DNA from: Candidatus Gottesmanbacteria bacterium
GTDB taxonomy: Bacteria > Patescibacteriota > Microgenomatia > 2-02-FULL-39-11
Reading direction: 5' to 3'
Length of the DNA stretch: 45,954 bases
NCBI GenBank assembly: GCA_016195685.1
Contig: JACPZE010000015.1
Coordinates: forward strand, 1-45,954
The translations under genes and the position numbers were made by a program. Of the stretch, positions 33,400-41,520 are shown one piece after another. The notes under the pieces are model-generated. The model was given only the letters and a program-made list of their open reading frames with translations, did not search any database and was not told where the DNA came from. How positions within the stretch are numbered: position 1 is the first letter of the stretch; the number at the start of each line of letters is the position of its first letter.

Positions 33400-34356
33400 A
33401 TGAAAATATTCATAACAAGACCAATACCAGATAAGTACTTTAATCTATTTAAAAAACATAATTTTAAAGTGGACATCTATGAGAAAGATGAAGTTTGTCC
33501 GCGGAATATTTTGTTGAATAGAATAAAAGGAGTAAATGCAGTTATTTCACAATGGGAGGATGTGATTGACAAAGAATTTTTTGTTGCGGCAGGGAAAAAT
33601 TTGAAAGTGGTAGCAAATTTTGCCACTGGCTATGATTATATAGATTTGAAAGAAGCCAAAAATAGAAATGTTGTCATTACAAATACGCCAACGCCATTAT
33701 TATATTTTGCTGCGGCAGAATCAGCGCTAGGTTTACTTTTAACTATCGCTAAAAGAGTCACTAAACTATATGTACAAAATAGATCTGGAAACATACCAGA
33801 ATATTCACCAATCGGTGAAATGGGATTATCTCTTCGAAATAAAGTGACTGGTATAGTAGGTATGGGACATATTGGATCAAAAATAGCAGAAATGATGTTT
33901 GGCGGTTTTAATAATAGAATACTATATTTTAACAGAACTAGAAAAAAAGATTACGAGATAAAGTTAAACGCGAAACTGGTTTCTTTAAAGAAGTTATTTT
34001 CTCAAGCAGATTTTGTGTTTATTACTTTACCAAAAAATCTCGGGACAACTAATTTAGTAAACAAATTGGTTTTAGAAAAGGTAAAGTCAACTTCAATATT
34101 AATAAGTACTTCAGCTAAAGAAATTATAGATGAAAAAACCTTGGCGAAATTATTAAAAGAACATAGAATATTTGGTGCTGGACTTGATATTTACTCTAAG
34201 GAACTTAAACTTCTTCCTTCTGATAATTTAATTCTTACATCACATACTGTAGTAACTGAGTTGGATACAACATTAGAAATGACTAGATTATGTGTCGAAA
34301 ACGTAAGAAATGTTTTAAACGGTAAAAAACCAATTACTCCAGTTAAATTTGGTTAA
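33400..34356 (+). CDS. D-isomer-specific 2-hydroxyacid dehydrogenase family protein
   Basis: This 318-residue NAD(P)-dependent dehydrogenase has the Rossmann motif GIVGMGHIGSKIAE (about 151-164). Of the catalytic triad, Glu268 (DIYSKEL) and His282 (LTSHTV) are present, but the arginine of the usual NxARG motif is replaced by Lys240 (STSAKE). That change could lower or alter activity, or mark a divergent subfamily. Substrate (glyoxylate, hydroxypyruvate or another 2-oxo acid) cannot be told. It is in the gltX cluster and is followed by rdgB. Confidence 0.85.
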   Translation: MKIFITRPIPDKYFNLFKKHNFKVDIYEKDEVCPRNILLNRIKGVNAVISQWEDVIDKEFFVAAGKNLKVVANFATGYDYIDLKEAKNRNVVITNTPTPLLYFAAAESALGLLLTIAKRVTKLYVQNRSGNIPEYSPIGEMGLSLRNKVTGIVGMGHIGSKIAEMMFGGFNNRILYFNRTRKKDYEIKLNAKLVSLKKLFSQADFVFITLPKNLGTTNLVNKLVLEKVKSTSILISTSAKEIIDEKTLAKLLKEHRIFGAGLDIYSKELKLLPSDNLILTSHTVVTELDTTLEMTRLCVENVRNVLNGKKPITPVKFG

Positions 34357-34369
34357 AAAAGTTTTCCAA

Positions 34370-34969
34370 ATGCATAAATTACTTATCGCCTCGAAAAATC
34401 CCGGGAAAATTAAAGAAATAAAGGATATTCTATTGGGAATTCCATATGAAATAAAGTCATTAAATGATATTGGACTAGATATTGATGTGGAAGAAACAGG
34501 AAAAACTTTTGCGGAAAATGCCATACTTAAGGCAAAAACTATTGGTGAGAAAACAGGATTAATCACTCTTGCTGATGATTCGGGGTTAGAAGTGGATGCA
34601 TTGAATGGCAAGCCGGGAATTCATTCTGCCCGATATGCAGCAGGAAATGATATGGATCGTATAAATAAGTTACTTAAGGAACTTAGTGGGATACCAAAAG
34701 AAAAGAGGACGGCAAGATTTGTAGCGGTTATTGTTTTGTATAATCCCGAAACAAAAAACACACAAATATTTGAAGGAGTAAGTGAAGGATATATTACCGA
34801 AAAACCAATTGGTTCAAGCGGTTTCGGTTACGACCCGGTATTTTTTAACTTAGGTCTTGGGAAAACAAATGCAGAGTCAACTTCTGAAGAAAAAAATAAA
34901 ATTAGTCACCGGGCAAGAGCATTGAAAAAGTGCAAAGAATTTATTCTAAATAATTCCTTAGGTGTCTAG
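34370..34969 (+). CDS. rdgB: XTP/dITP diphosphatase (RdgB/HAM1 family)
   Basis: This house-cleaning enzyme hydrolyses non-canonical purine nucleotides such as dITP and XTP. The 199-residue protein starts MHKLLIASKNPGKIKEIK and has FAENAILKAK, LADDSGLEVDALNG and GSSGFGYDPVF, the family signatures, plus the C-terminal SHRARALKK. The ATG at 34370 is preferred over a TTG at 34349, which would overlap the previous gene and add seven non-family residues. The last codons form part of palindromic repeat B. Confidence 0.94.
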   Translation: MHKLLIASKNPGKIKEIKDILLGIPYEIKSLNDIGLDIDVEETGKTFAENAILKAKTIGEKTGLITLADDSGLEVDALNGKPGIHSARYAAGNDMDRINKLLKELSGIPKEKRTARFVAVIVLYNPETKNTQIFEGVSEGYITEKPIGSSGFGYDPVFFNLGLGKTNAESTSEEKNKISHRARALKKCKEFILNNSLGV

Positions 34970-35000
34970 CTATCACACACCCGGTGTGGGTGGTGAGTGG
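34961..35000. repeat. Palindromic repeat family B, copy 1
   Basis: A 40-base element includes the end of rdgB and fills the whole 31-base gap to the convergent era gene. Its 18-base core ACACACCCGGTGTGGGTG (34975-34992) recurs exactly at 45748-45765 after the Pif1-like gene, with similar flanks on both sides. It can fold as TCAC, ACCC, loop, GGGT, GTGA. The position at gene ends suggests a role as a 3' hairpin. Confidence 0.72.
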
Positions 35001-35864
35001 TTAAATTAACTGTTCGGGCCAGTGGGGGTCTGCTTCTACAGTTAAATCCAGATAAATTTTTTTATTGGTAGCAGTTTCCAATTCTTTTCTGGCTGCCATA
35101 CCGATTTCTTTGACCATTCTGCCTCTTTCTCCAATAATCATCCTTTTATATTTATCATCAGTTGTGATGATCCTGGCCTTTATATAAACAGTTTTATTTT
35201 CGCGGGTAATAATTTCATCTACAACTGAAGTAAGTGTATAAGGAAGCTCTTTGCGCAAAAAAAGATATGCTTTTTCCCTTATAATTTCTGCAAGAAAAGT
35301 TTTACTGTCTAGATTTAGTATCGGTGTCGGTCTGTCAGAGTTGTCCACAATTTTTTCCCCTTCGGGAAGACAGTCAAAGATAGCATCGATAAGATAATTT
35401 AAATTGGATTTATAAAGTCCGGATATTTCTAAAGTTTTGTCAAATTCTTCTTCCATAAACTTGTAATGAGGTAAAAATGAGGGTTCTTTGATGTCGATTT
35501 TGTTGATTGCCAATATTTTCGGTTTACTAGAGTTCCGCACGATCCCAAAAGTTTTATTTTCCTCAACATCTCTATCTCTAGTGTGATCGACAAGATACAC
35601 AATTACATCAACACCTTCATTTAGAGTTGCTTCTGCCAGAGGATTTATTTTACGAGAAACAGGATCCTCAACTTTGCCGAAAATTCCTGGGGTGTCTATA
35701 AAAATTATTTGTCCTCTATCGTCTTCAAAAACTGCATGGATGGGAAGTCGGGTAGTTTGGGGTTTTGGAGAAGTGATGGATACTTTCTGACCCAGCAAAT
35801 TATTCAGTAAAGTTGATTTACCGCTATTGGGTCTGCCAATTATAGCAACATAACCTGCTTTCAT
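35001..35864 (-). CDS. era: GTPase Era
   Basis: Era is a ribosome-assembly GTPase that binds 16S rRNA near its 3' end. With the ATG at 35864 it is 287 residues. It has G1 GRPNSGKS (10-17), the switch segment PQTTR, G3 DTPG, G4 NKID and a C-terminal KH domain with IIGERGRMVKEIGMAARKEL. A GTG at 35885 in frame lies upstream of the -10 box on the minus strand (TATAAT, 35882-35877) and is not used here. The mRNA would then start about five bases before the ATG. Confidence 0.95.
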   Translation of the reverse strand: MKAGYVAIIGRPNSGKSTLLNNLLGQKVSITSPKPQTTRLPIHAVFEDDRGQIIFIDTPGIFGKVEDPVSRKINPLAEATLNEGVDVIVYLVDHTRDRDVEENKTFGIVRNSSKPKILAINKIDIKEPSFLPHYKFMEEEFDKTLEISGLYKSNLNYLIDAIFDCLPEGEKIVDNSDRPTPILNLDSKTFLAEIIREKAYLFLRKELPYTLTSVVDEIITRENKTVYIKARIITTDDKYKRMIIGERGRMVKEIGMAARKELETATNKKIYLDLTVEADPHWPEQLI

Positions 35865-35869
35865 AGTCC

Positions 35870-35899
35870 TTGACAAATTATACACTGCTACCTTAGGAT
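35870..35899 (+). promoter_or_regulatory. Divergent promoter region of era and a small membrane protein
   Basis: On the + strand TTGACA (35870-35875) and TAGGAT (35894-35899) are spaced by 18 bases; on the - strand TATAAT (35882-35877) lies 12 bases from the era ATG. The two promoters overlap, so the genes may compete for polymerase. Confidence 0.6.
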
Positions 35900-35908
35900 A
35901 TGGGTAGT

Positions 35909-36148
35909 ATGAAGATTTGGTGGGATAAATTCTATAAAGATAACAAATGGATAGTTTGGGCTGCAGGGGTATCTATAGTATTGGCATTGGGAGTACTTTG
36001 GAAAGTAAAAGATGAAGTGACCAGGTTTACTTTGGTGATGCCTATTTTTGCCGGATTTATTCTATTTTCCATTTTAATTACAGCAGATGAAGAGTTTGAA
36101 GGAGAAGAAGAAAAAACAGAAAAACCCAAAAAATCCTCAAAGAAATAA
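35909..36148 (+). CDS. Small hypothetical membrane protein
   Basis: A 79-residue protein starting MKIWWDKFYKDNKW has two membrane segments (about 14-29 and 40-56) and a very acidic-then-lysine-rich C-terminal tail (DEEFEGEEEKTEKPKKSSKK). The ATG at 35909 was chosen over 35900 because the -10 box ends at 35899. I do not recognise the family; it looks like the short accessory membrane proteins common in reduced genomes. Confidence 0.6.
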   Translation: MKIWWDKFYKDNKWIVWAAGVSIVLALGVLWKVKDEVTRFTLVMPIFAGFILFSILITADEEFEGEEEKTEKPKKSSKK

Positions 36149-36162
36149 CTTCTCTTATTGTG

Positions 36163-36168
36163 TATAAT
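36163..36168 (+). promoter_or_regulatory. -10 box before the nickel-transporter-like gene
   Basis: A perfect TATAAT ends seven bases before the ATG at 36176, so transcription would begin at or next to the start codon. No good -35 is seen. Confidence 0.5.
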
Positions 36169-36175
36169 TTACTCC

Positions 36176-36931
36176 ATGCATAAAGGTGCTTCACTATTTC
36201 TCATAATTGGCTCAAGTTTTCTTTTGGGGCTTAGGCATGGCATAGATTGGGATCATATCGCAGCTATCACTGATATCACAGGATCTTTTGATAACAAAAA
36301 AGAAGGGATTCTTTTAGGTTCACTTTATGCTCTTGGTCACGCCGCGGTAATCATCACACTAGGATTAGCTGCAGTTTTGGTAGGGATCAGTTTGCCTGGA
36401 TGGGTGGATTCTGTCATGACGCCAATTGTAGGAGTAACACTGATTCTGTTAGGAGTATGGTTGATTTCTTCAATTATTATTCATGGAAAGAATTATAAAA
36501 TTAAAAGTCGCTGGATGCTGGTTTTTGCCTTGATTAATAAACTATATAATTACGTGTACCAAAAAATTTCTCATAAACATCATCACCCGCATATAGCATA
36601 TCCAGAAACCTACGGAATGAAAGGCGCATTTACAATAGGTTTAATTCATGGAATAGGTGCGGAGACACCTACTCAAGTTCTGTTATTTATATCAGCCGCA
36701 GGTGTAGGCGGAAGCTTTATTGGTTCTATTTTAGTATTTACATTCGTGATCGGTCTTTTTTTATCAAACACTGCAATTGTTTTAGCTTCTGTAACAGGCT
36801 TTAGTGAAACACACGGACAACCATACGCAAGATTAATTTTAGGATCTGTAGCGGCTGTTTTTAGTATAGCGGTGGGTATTTTATTTCTCACAAATAAAGT
36901 GAGTTTATTGCCCGTGTTTTTTGGAGGATAA
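36176..36931 (+). CDS. NiCoT/UreH-like metal transporter
   Basis: This 251-residue membrane protein has about six hydrophobic segments. The first carries RHGIDWDHIAAITDITG, which contains the H-x4-D-H motif of nickel/cobalt permeases. A second conserved segment is GLIHGIGAETPTQVLL. A cytoplasmic or periplasmic loop holds the histidine cluster KHHHPH. Metal identity is not determined by sequence. The gene stands alone, convergent with the RnfD-like gene. The upstream TTG at 36158 precedes the -10 box and is not the start. Confidence 0.82.
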   Translation: MHKGASLFLIIGSSFLLGLRHGIDWDHIAAITDITGSFDNKKEGILLGSLYALGHAAVIITLGLAAVLVGISLPGWVDSVMTPIVGVTLILLGVWLISSIIIHGKNYKIKSRWMLVFALINKLYNYVYQKISHKHHHPHIAYPETYGMKGAFTIGLIHGIGAETPTQVLLFISAAGVGGSFIGSILVFTFVIGLFLSNTAIVLASVTGFSETHGQPYARLILGSVAAVFSIAVGILFLTNKVSLLPVFFGG

Positions 36932-36937
36932 AAATCT

Positions 36938-37690
36938 TTATTTAGTGGTAATTCTGACTAATAAATTTGCAAAAAGCAAAGGTAAAAGTAGAGGATCGGC
37001 AAAAGAGATTTTTAAAAAATAACTAATAATTACACCGGCCAACACCACAGGTCCAAATCCCCATTTCCAAAATTTAGTTATACTAGAACCCATTGGCTCT
37101 GTTAACATTATGAAAGAAAAAAGGAAAACTGTGCCGTCCAAAGTGAGAGATGAAGCTGCGTTGATACCGTTGATAATAGTGAAAAAAAGAAAATAGCCAA
37201 CCAAAAAAAATATTGGGTATTGAAGACGTCGTAGTTTATACAAAACATAAATTACTGGAAGTATAAATACCAGTGATATTCCTCCCGAAGCAGTAGCCCA
37301 CCAGGAAACATTTGAGCCAAAAATCATAGTTGATAACACCGTGCCAAATGCAGCAGGATTAAATATATGGCGGTGCTTAAATTTCAAGAATTGCTTGGAG
37401 ATAAAAGCAAGTAATACCGCAACAGTTAATATTATTATTCCCTGTGAATAATGGATGAGAAATCCGATAAGTAGTCCTGAAACCGCTGATGAAAATGGAT
37501 AATACCATTTTTGGGTTTTAAGAAAGGTGAATCCAAGATCAAGTGCAATAAGGAAAAGTACTGAGTATAGAGGATATACAACTGCCTGCCATGAAAAGTC
37601 TTTTACTATTGTGGCAATCCAGAGTAATAATAATACTGCCAATACTTGTGCTCGGGCATCCCGTATGATAGATTTGAACGACTTGTTCAC
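36938..37690 (-). CDS. RnfD/NqrB-family membrane protein (orphan)
   Basis: This 250-residue protein has about eight membrane segments and motifs of the RnfD/NqrB family: FSSAVSGLLIGFLIHYSQG, HIFNPAAFG and SFIMLTEPMGS. RnfD and NqrB bind covalent FMN in electron-transport complexes, but the usual flavinylation threonine motif is not clearly recognisable and no other Rnf or Nqr gene is in the window. The start is a GTG; a perfect TATAAT (37703-37698) ends seven bases upstream, implying a leaderless mRNA. Confidence 0.8.
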   Translation of the reverse strand: MNKSFKSIIRDARAQVLAVLLLLWIATIVKDFSWQAVVYPLYSVLFLIALDLGFTFLKTQKWYYPFSSAVSGLLIGFLIHYSQGIIILTVAVLLAFISKQFLKFKHRHIFNPAAFGTVLSTMIFGSNVSWWATASGGISLVFILPVIYVLYKLRRLQYPIFFLVGYFLFFTIINGINAASSLTLDGTVFLFSFIMLTEPMGSSITKFWKWGFGPVVLAGVIISYFLKISFADPLLLPLLFANLLVRITTK

Positions 37691-37697
37691 AATATTT

Positions 37698-37703
37698 ATT
37701 ATA
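37698..37703 (-). promoter_or_regulatory. -10 box before the RnfD-like gene
   Basis: TATAAT on the minus strand ends seven bases before the GTG start at 37690, the same spacing as for the nickel-transporter-like gene on the other strand. Confidence 0.5.
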
Positions 37704-37745
37704 TAACAGTAAATACTTTTATCTTCATCATTGTACTAATTGTTT

Positions 37746-40097
37746 ATGCGAAAAATTAAAAAAACTATTATTGCCAATTTTCATTCGCCGCAGGAACTAC
37801 TTTCTCATCATGCGAAACAATATAGTGGAAAAGAGGCAATTATTGCCTACAATCCAGACACAAATGAAATCCAAAAAATATCATATGTAGAACTTTACGA
37901 ACTTGTCCAAAAAACTGCTGCATTCCTGTATAGTTGCTGGATCAAGAAAGGCGATCGGTTTGCCATTCTCATGCACAATAACCTTGAGGTGCTACTTTTT
38001 GAACTCGCGGCCGCATTAATCGGTGTGGCCACTGTACCTCTGGATTATAAGAGAGACACACTTGACCGCAAGATTTATAAACTGAAAGAAACGAAATCAA
38101 AAGCCTTGTTTGTAAGAAATGATAATTCTTCGCAACAGGATATTTCTGAAATAAAAAAAGAAATTCCAAAACTGCAAATTTTCACTTGGGCTAATTTTGA
38201 AGAATACTTAAAAATTATTAATCAAGCAAAAAAGTTTTATAAAATTCATGCAGTTGATGATTTTGAATCCACTTATGTCGTACTTTATACTTCTGGTACT
38301 ACAGCTCATCCCAAAGGTGCCATTCTTTCTTTAAGAGCATGTTTACTGAATGCAGAAGGGATATCTAATTGGCAAAAATTTAACCATTCTGACCGCTTCA
38401 ATATCATTTTGCCCCTTCATCATATCAATTCAACTATTTTTTGCTTGAGCATGATACTAAAAGGCGGGACGATAATATTAAATTCACGTTATTCTGCAAG
38501 CCGTTTTTGGGAAGTAATAGAAAAATTTAAAGTTACAAACACAAGCGTGGTCCCCACAATCCTTCATGATCTATTGATGCGATTTGAAGAATTTAAAAAT
38601 AAAAATCTGGATATATCATCCTTGAAAAGGATTTGTATCGGTTCAGCACCGGTTTTGCCCGAGGAAACCCTGAGGTTTTATAAGACATTTGGAGTAAAGG
38701 TAGTTCAAGGTTACGGTCAGACAGAGACAGCCCTTCGTGTTGCCGGAGTACCGGTAGATGTGACTGAAAAATCCTACATCGCGATGGTAAAAAATAATAC
38801 CATAGGTAAGCCACTCACGAATAATGAGTTAGCGATAATGGATGAAGTCAATAATTGGCGAAAGGAAAATGAGGAAGGAGAGATATGTATCAGAGGGCCT
38901 ATATTGGCAGATAGTTATCTGAATGACAAAGAAGCGACTAAACACGCATTTAAAAATGGTTGGTTCCATTCTGGAGATTTGGGTAAATATAAGATTATGA
39001 ATAGAGAAAAATTCTATTTCATTATTGGCAGAATAAGAGAAATCATTATCAAAGGGGGAGTTAATCTTTCTCCATCTGCAATTGAAGATGCGTTGATGAA
39101 AACATTTCCAGAGATCGATGAAGTAGCAGTGATTGGTTACCCAGATACTCGAATGGGTGAAGAGATTGCAGCGGTGATCATACCCAAAAAAGAGTTAGCA
39201 GATAAAGCAATAAATAATCTGATACGAAAAATCCTCTTGGGAAATCAGAAAAAGCTATTACAAAATATTTCGAACTATGAATCGCCCAAAAGAGTTTTTA
39301 CCCTCAAAGAATTACCAAAAACATCCACCGGAAAAATCCAAAGAGTGATTGTGAAAAAAATGATTTCTGAAATAATAAGTAAAGAAGTTGCCAAAAAATA
39401 TTTCATAAGAAAAATTAATTCAAATGAAAAAGTAATTCTGAAAAAAGCAGTAGAAATAAATAACAGCAGATTTCTAGGATTACCCGCTGCTTTATCAGAG
39501 TTTAAAGGGAGGGCAAAAAACGGGATATTACTGGGAGCGTTTGAAGAAAAAGAAGGATTAGTGGGATCTATATCATGTTTACGAATAGATTTGGAAAAAG
39601 TAAAAAAATACAAAACGTGGATGGAAGCCACAAATAATGGGACATTGAAAAATAATAATTCCAAAGGTGACTCAATTTTATGCGTGGCAATTTCGATGAA
39701 AACAAATCACAGACAACAGATAACAAATAACAAGCAGAAAATAAAAAATAACAAATTAGAGAAATTGGCTAAGCAATATATTAAATTTTATGTAACGTCG
39801 GGAAAAGATTACGTTATAAATTTCCATATGAAACCAAAAGGGGGATTACCTGGAGCAACTGTCTGGAAAATATTAGAAAATGGAAGAAAAGATGATAAAG
39901 AATCTATGGGTTATAACGTCATTATGGAGTATCCTAAACCAGGGAAAAATCAGAAAATTATCAAATCAAAAAATACTGCGCCAAGCGTCACGTTAATCGA
40001 AGAAGTTTTGTCTTATGCCCAAAAACAAGGAATAAAAAACGTAATCGCTTTCTCCCGTCCTTCGGGTTATCGCGAATATCTCCTTTCAAAGATTTAA
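37746..40097 (+). CDS. Acyl-CoA synthetase-like adenylating enzyme with a C-terminal acyltransferase-like domain
   Basis: The 783-residue protein begins with an ANL-superfamily ligase (about 1-545). It has the P-loop YTSGTTAHPKGA, the aromatic motif GYGQTETALR, the hinge GRIREIIIKGGVNLSP and the catalytic lysine in PKTSTGKIQR. Residues about 560-780 resemble a GNAT-type acyltransferase (GILLGAFEEKEGLVGSISCL, then YVINFHMKPKGGLPGATVWK and MGYNVIMEYP); this part is less certain. A low-complexity asparagine/lysine insert lies near 655-672. It may activate and transfer a scavenged fatty acid. The ATG at 37746 was taken; a TTG lies six bases upstream. Confidence 0.8.
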   Translation: MRKIKKTIIANFHSPQELLSHHAKQYSGKEAIIAYNPDTNEIQKISYVELYELVQKTAAFLYSCWIKKGDRFAILMHNNLEVLLFELAAALIGVATVPLDYKRDTLDRKIYKLKETKSKALFVRNDNSSQQDISEIKKEIPKLQIFTWANFEEYLKIINQAKKFYKIHAVDDFESTYVVLYTSGTTAHPKGAILSLRACLLNAEGISNWQKFNHSDRFNIILPLHHINSTIFCLSMILKGGTIILNSRYSASRFWEVIEKFKVTNTSVVPTILHDLLMRFEEFKNKNLDISSLKRICIGSAPVLPEETLRFYKTFGVKVVQGYGQTETALRVAGVPVDVTEKSYIAMVKNNTIGKPLTNNELAIMDEVNNWRKENEEGEICIRGPILADSYLNDKEATKHAFKNGWFHSGDLGKYKIMNREKFYFIIGRIREIIIKGGVNLSPSAIEDALMKTFPEIDEVAVIGYPDTRMGEEIAAVIIPKKELADKAINNLIRKILLGNQKKLLQNISNYESPKRVFTLKELPKTSTGKIQRVIVKKMISEIISKEVAKKYFIRKINSNEKVILKKAVEINNSRFLGLPAALSEFKGRAKNGILLGAFEEKEGLVGSISCLRIDLEKVKKYKTWMEATNNGTLKNNNSKGDSILCVAISMKTNHRQQITNNKQKIKNNKLEKLAKQYIKFYVTSGKDYVINFHMKPKGGLPGATVWKILENGRKDDKESMGYNVIMEYPKPGKNQKIIKSKNTAPSVTLIEEVLSYAQKQGIKNVIAFSRPSGYREYLLSKI

Positions 40098-40120
40098 CCA
40101 CAAATAAGAAATGCCTCTAT

Positions 40121-40654
40121 TTATTTTAATATCGTGATACTTGGATCACCAACAGGCATGTCACCTTTACTTGGATCCCAGAGTAAATATATTTTTCCGT
40201 AGGTTTCTTCGAGTCCTTTCATCACTTTCATTGCTTCTTCCTCGGATAAATCAGGCATTTTAGCATTCACTTTGGGTATCTCCCATTTATGATAGTGCCA
40301 ATAAGCTTTTTCCTTGGCATTAAACTTATTGTAAGTATCAGTGGGTACTACCATCTCCACTCCTACTAGTTTGGCGTCAGGGTTATCGCTATCATATAGC
40401 TGACATTCGGTTAAACCTCCGGAAACTGGTTTACAAAAATGATGCGCTACCTTTTTTGCATCCCCGGGGAAATGCATTTCAGCATCGATATGCAAATCAT
40501 ATCCCTGATGCGGTTTGGTGGCCTGATTGGTTTGACTGGTTTGATTAGTTTGAGTAGCAGGAGAGACTGTTGTCTGGTTTCCTTTCACATAGTAACCGAC
40601 TGCTAATCCTAGAATTAAAGCTCCGATTACAAAAGACCAAAAATTTTTTTCCAT
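40121..40654 (-). CDS. Exported DUF1264 (OBAP-like) protein
   Basis: A 177-residue protein has an N-terminal membrane segment (about 5-22), a Gln/Asn/Thr-rich repeat linker (QTNQTSQTNQATKP) and a domain with HHFCKPVSGGLTECQLYDSD, followed by KLVGVEMVVPTDTY and EKAYWHYHKWE. This matches DUF1264, the family of plant oil-body-associated proteins, also found in bacteria. A strong AGGAGGTGA ribosome site precedes the start. The function in bacteria is unknown. It lies downstream of the unknown 240-residue membrane protein gene on the same strand. Confidence 0.82.
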   Translation of the reverse strand: MEKNFWSFVIGALILGLAVGYYVKGNQTTVSPATQTNQTSQTNQATKPHQGYDLHIDAEMHFPGDAKKVAHHFCKPVSGGLTECQLYDSDNPDAKLVGVEMVVPTDTYNKFNAKEKAYWHYHKWEIPKVNAKMPDLSEEEAMKVMKGLEETYGKIYLLWDPSKGDMPVGDPSITILK

Positions 40655-40755
40655 GATTTAGTTTTCACCTCCTCTCTTTTAGATTTTTCTAGCACAGATT
40701 ATCACTAATGATTTATTGCGTCAATGAAGAAAATAAATAAAATTAGCTCCAAGTA

Positions 40756-41478
40756 TCAATAGTCTTCTATTACTGTCTCACTTGCTTTTCCAAAACCACA
40801 GCCGCCTGGATCGGAGATAGTATTGCCATTTACATCTTTGGCGGCTATGTGATTTAAGGCATGATAATGGGAAATGGCAGCATTGTTCACAGTACAATCT
40901 GGACCTGTCCGAACTTGAACTTCCGTTAAAGGAATTTTCTTATCAACAAAAACTAAAACCTTAATTTTTTCTTTGGTTGGGGAAACGCTGATATTTGTTG
41001 TAGTATTTTGTGTTTTATTACGAGTTAAAAAAACTGTTCCACCCACTATAATTATGGCTGCTAAAGTCACAATACCAAAAGGACCTTTTGCAAGAGTTAT
41101 AATTCTTCCGATACTTGTTACTTGTTCTGTTGTAGTTTTTTGCTTACCAAAATTATCTAATTCATTTTTGACTCGATTCACTTCACTTCGTAACTGTTTC
41201 CAAGAGTGAAGAAAAACCAGCAGAAGTTTTTTTCGCTTTTTTTCCTCTTCTGTTCTTTCGGGAAGAGCTTCGCTACCAAGCTCGATAATTTTGCCTTTTT
41301 CCAGTTTGGAAAATTTATTCAGAATTTTTGAGCAGGACTCAAGAGTTTTGTCGATGCGAGGATTGATGCCTTTTAATAGCGTTCTTATCGACTCGAATTT
41401 ATCTTTCGACGTTGATTCTTTCCGAAAGAGACTATCCGCCGCTAATATTCGTTTTTTTATTTCTTCAGGATTAAGCAT
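40756..41478 (-). CDS. Hypothetical single-pass membrane protein
   Basis: A 240-residue protein has a charged, helical N-terminal cytoplasmic part (about 1-130, likely coiled coil), one membrane segment (about 132-152, GPFGIVTLAAIIIVGGTVFL) and an outer C-terminal part with CTVNNAAISHYHALNHIAA and DPGGCGFGKASE. The Cys/His spacing in the outer part could bind a metal or form a disulfide. The family is not recognised. An AAGGAA site precedes the ATG. It follows the ABC exporter gene by 42 bases and may be part of the same transcript. Confidence 0.65.
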   Translation of the reverse strand: MLNPEEIKKRILAADSLFRKESTSKDKFESIRTLLKGINPRIDKTLESCSKILNKFSKLEKGKIIELGSEALPERTEEEKKRKKLLLVFLHSWKQLRSEVNRVKNELDNFGKQKTTTEQVTSIGRIITLAKGPFGIVTLAAIIIVGGTVFLTRNKTQNTTTNISVSPTKEKIKVLVFVDKKIPLTEVQVRTGPDCTVNNAAISHYHALNHIAAKDVNGNTISDPGGCGFGKASETVIEDY

Positions 41479-41520
41479 TAATTATTCCTTCTTTTCAACC
41501 ACCAATTTTTTAGGATTCCT

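Noticed and set aside
34349-34369. TTG start that would extend rdgB upstream
   Set aside because: It overlaps the previous gene and adds seven residues not typical of the family, which normally starts close to the SxNxGK segment.
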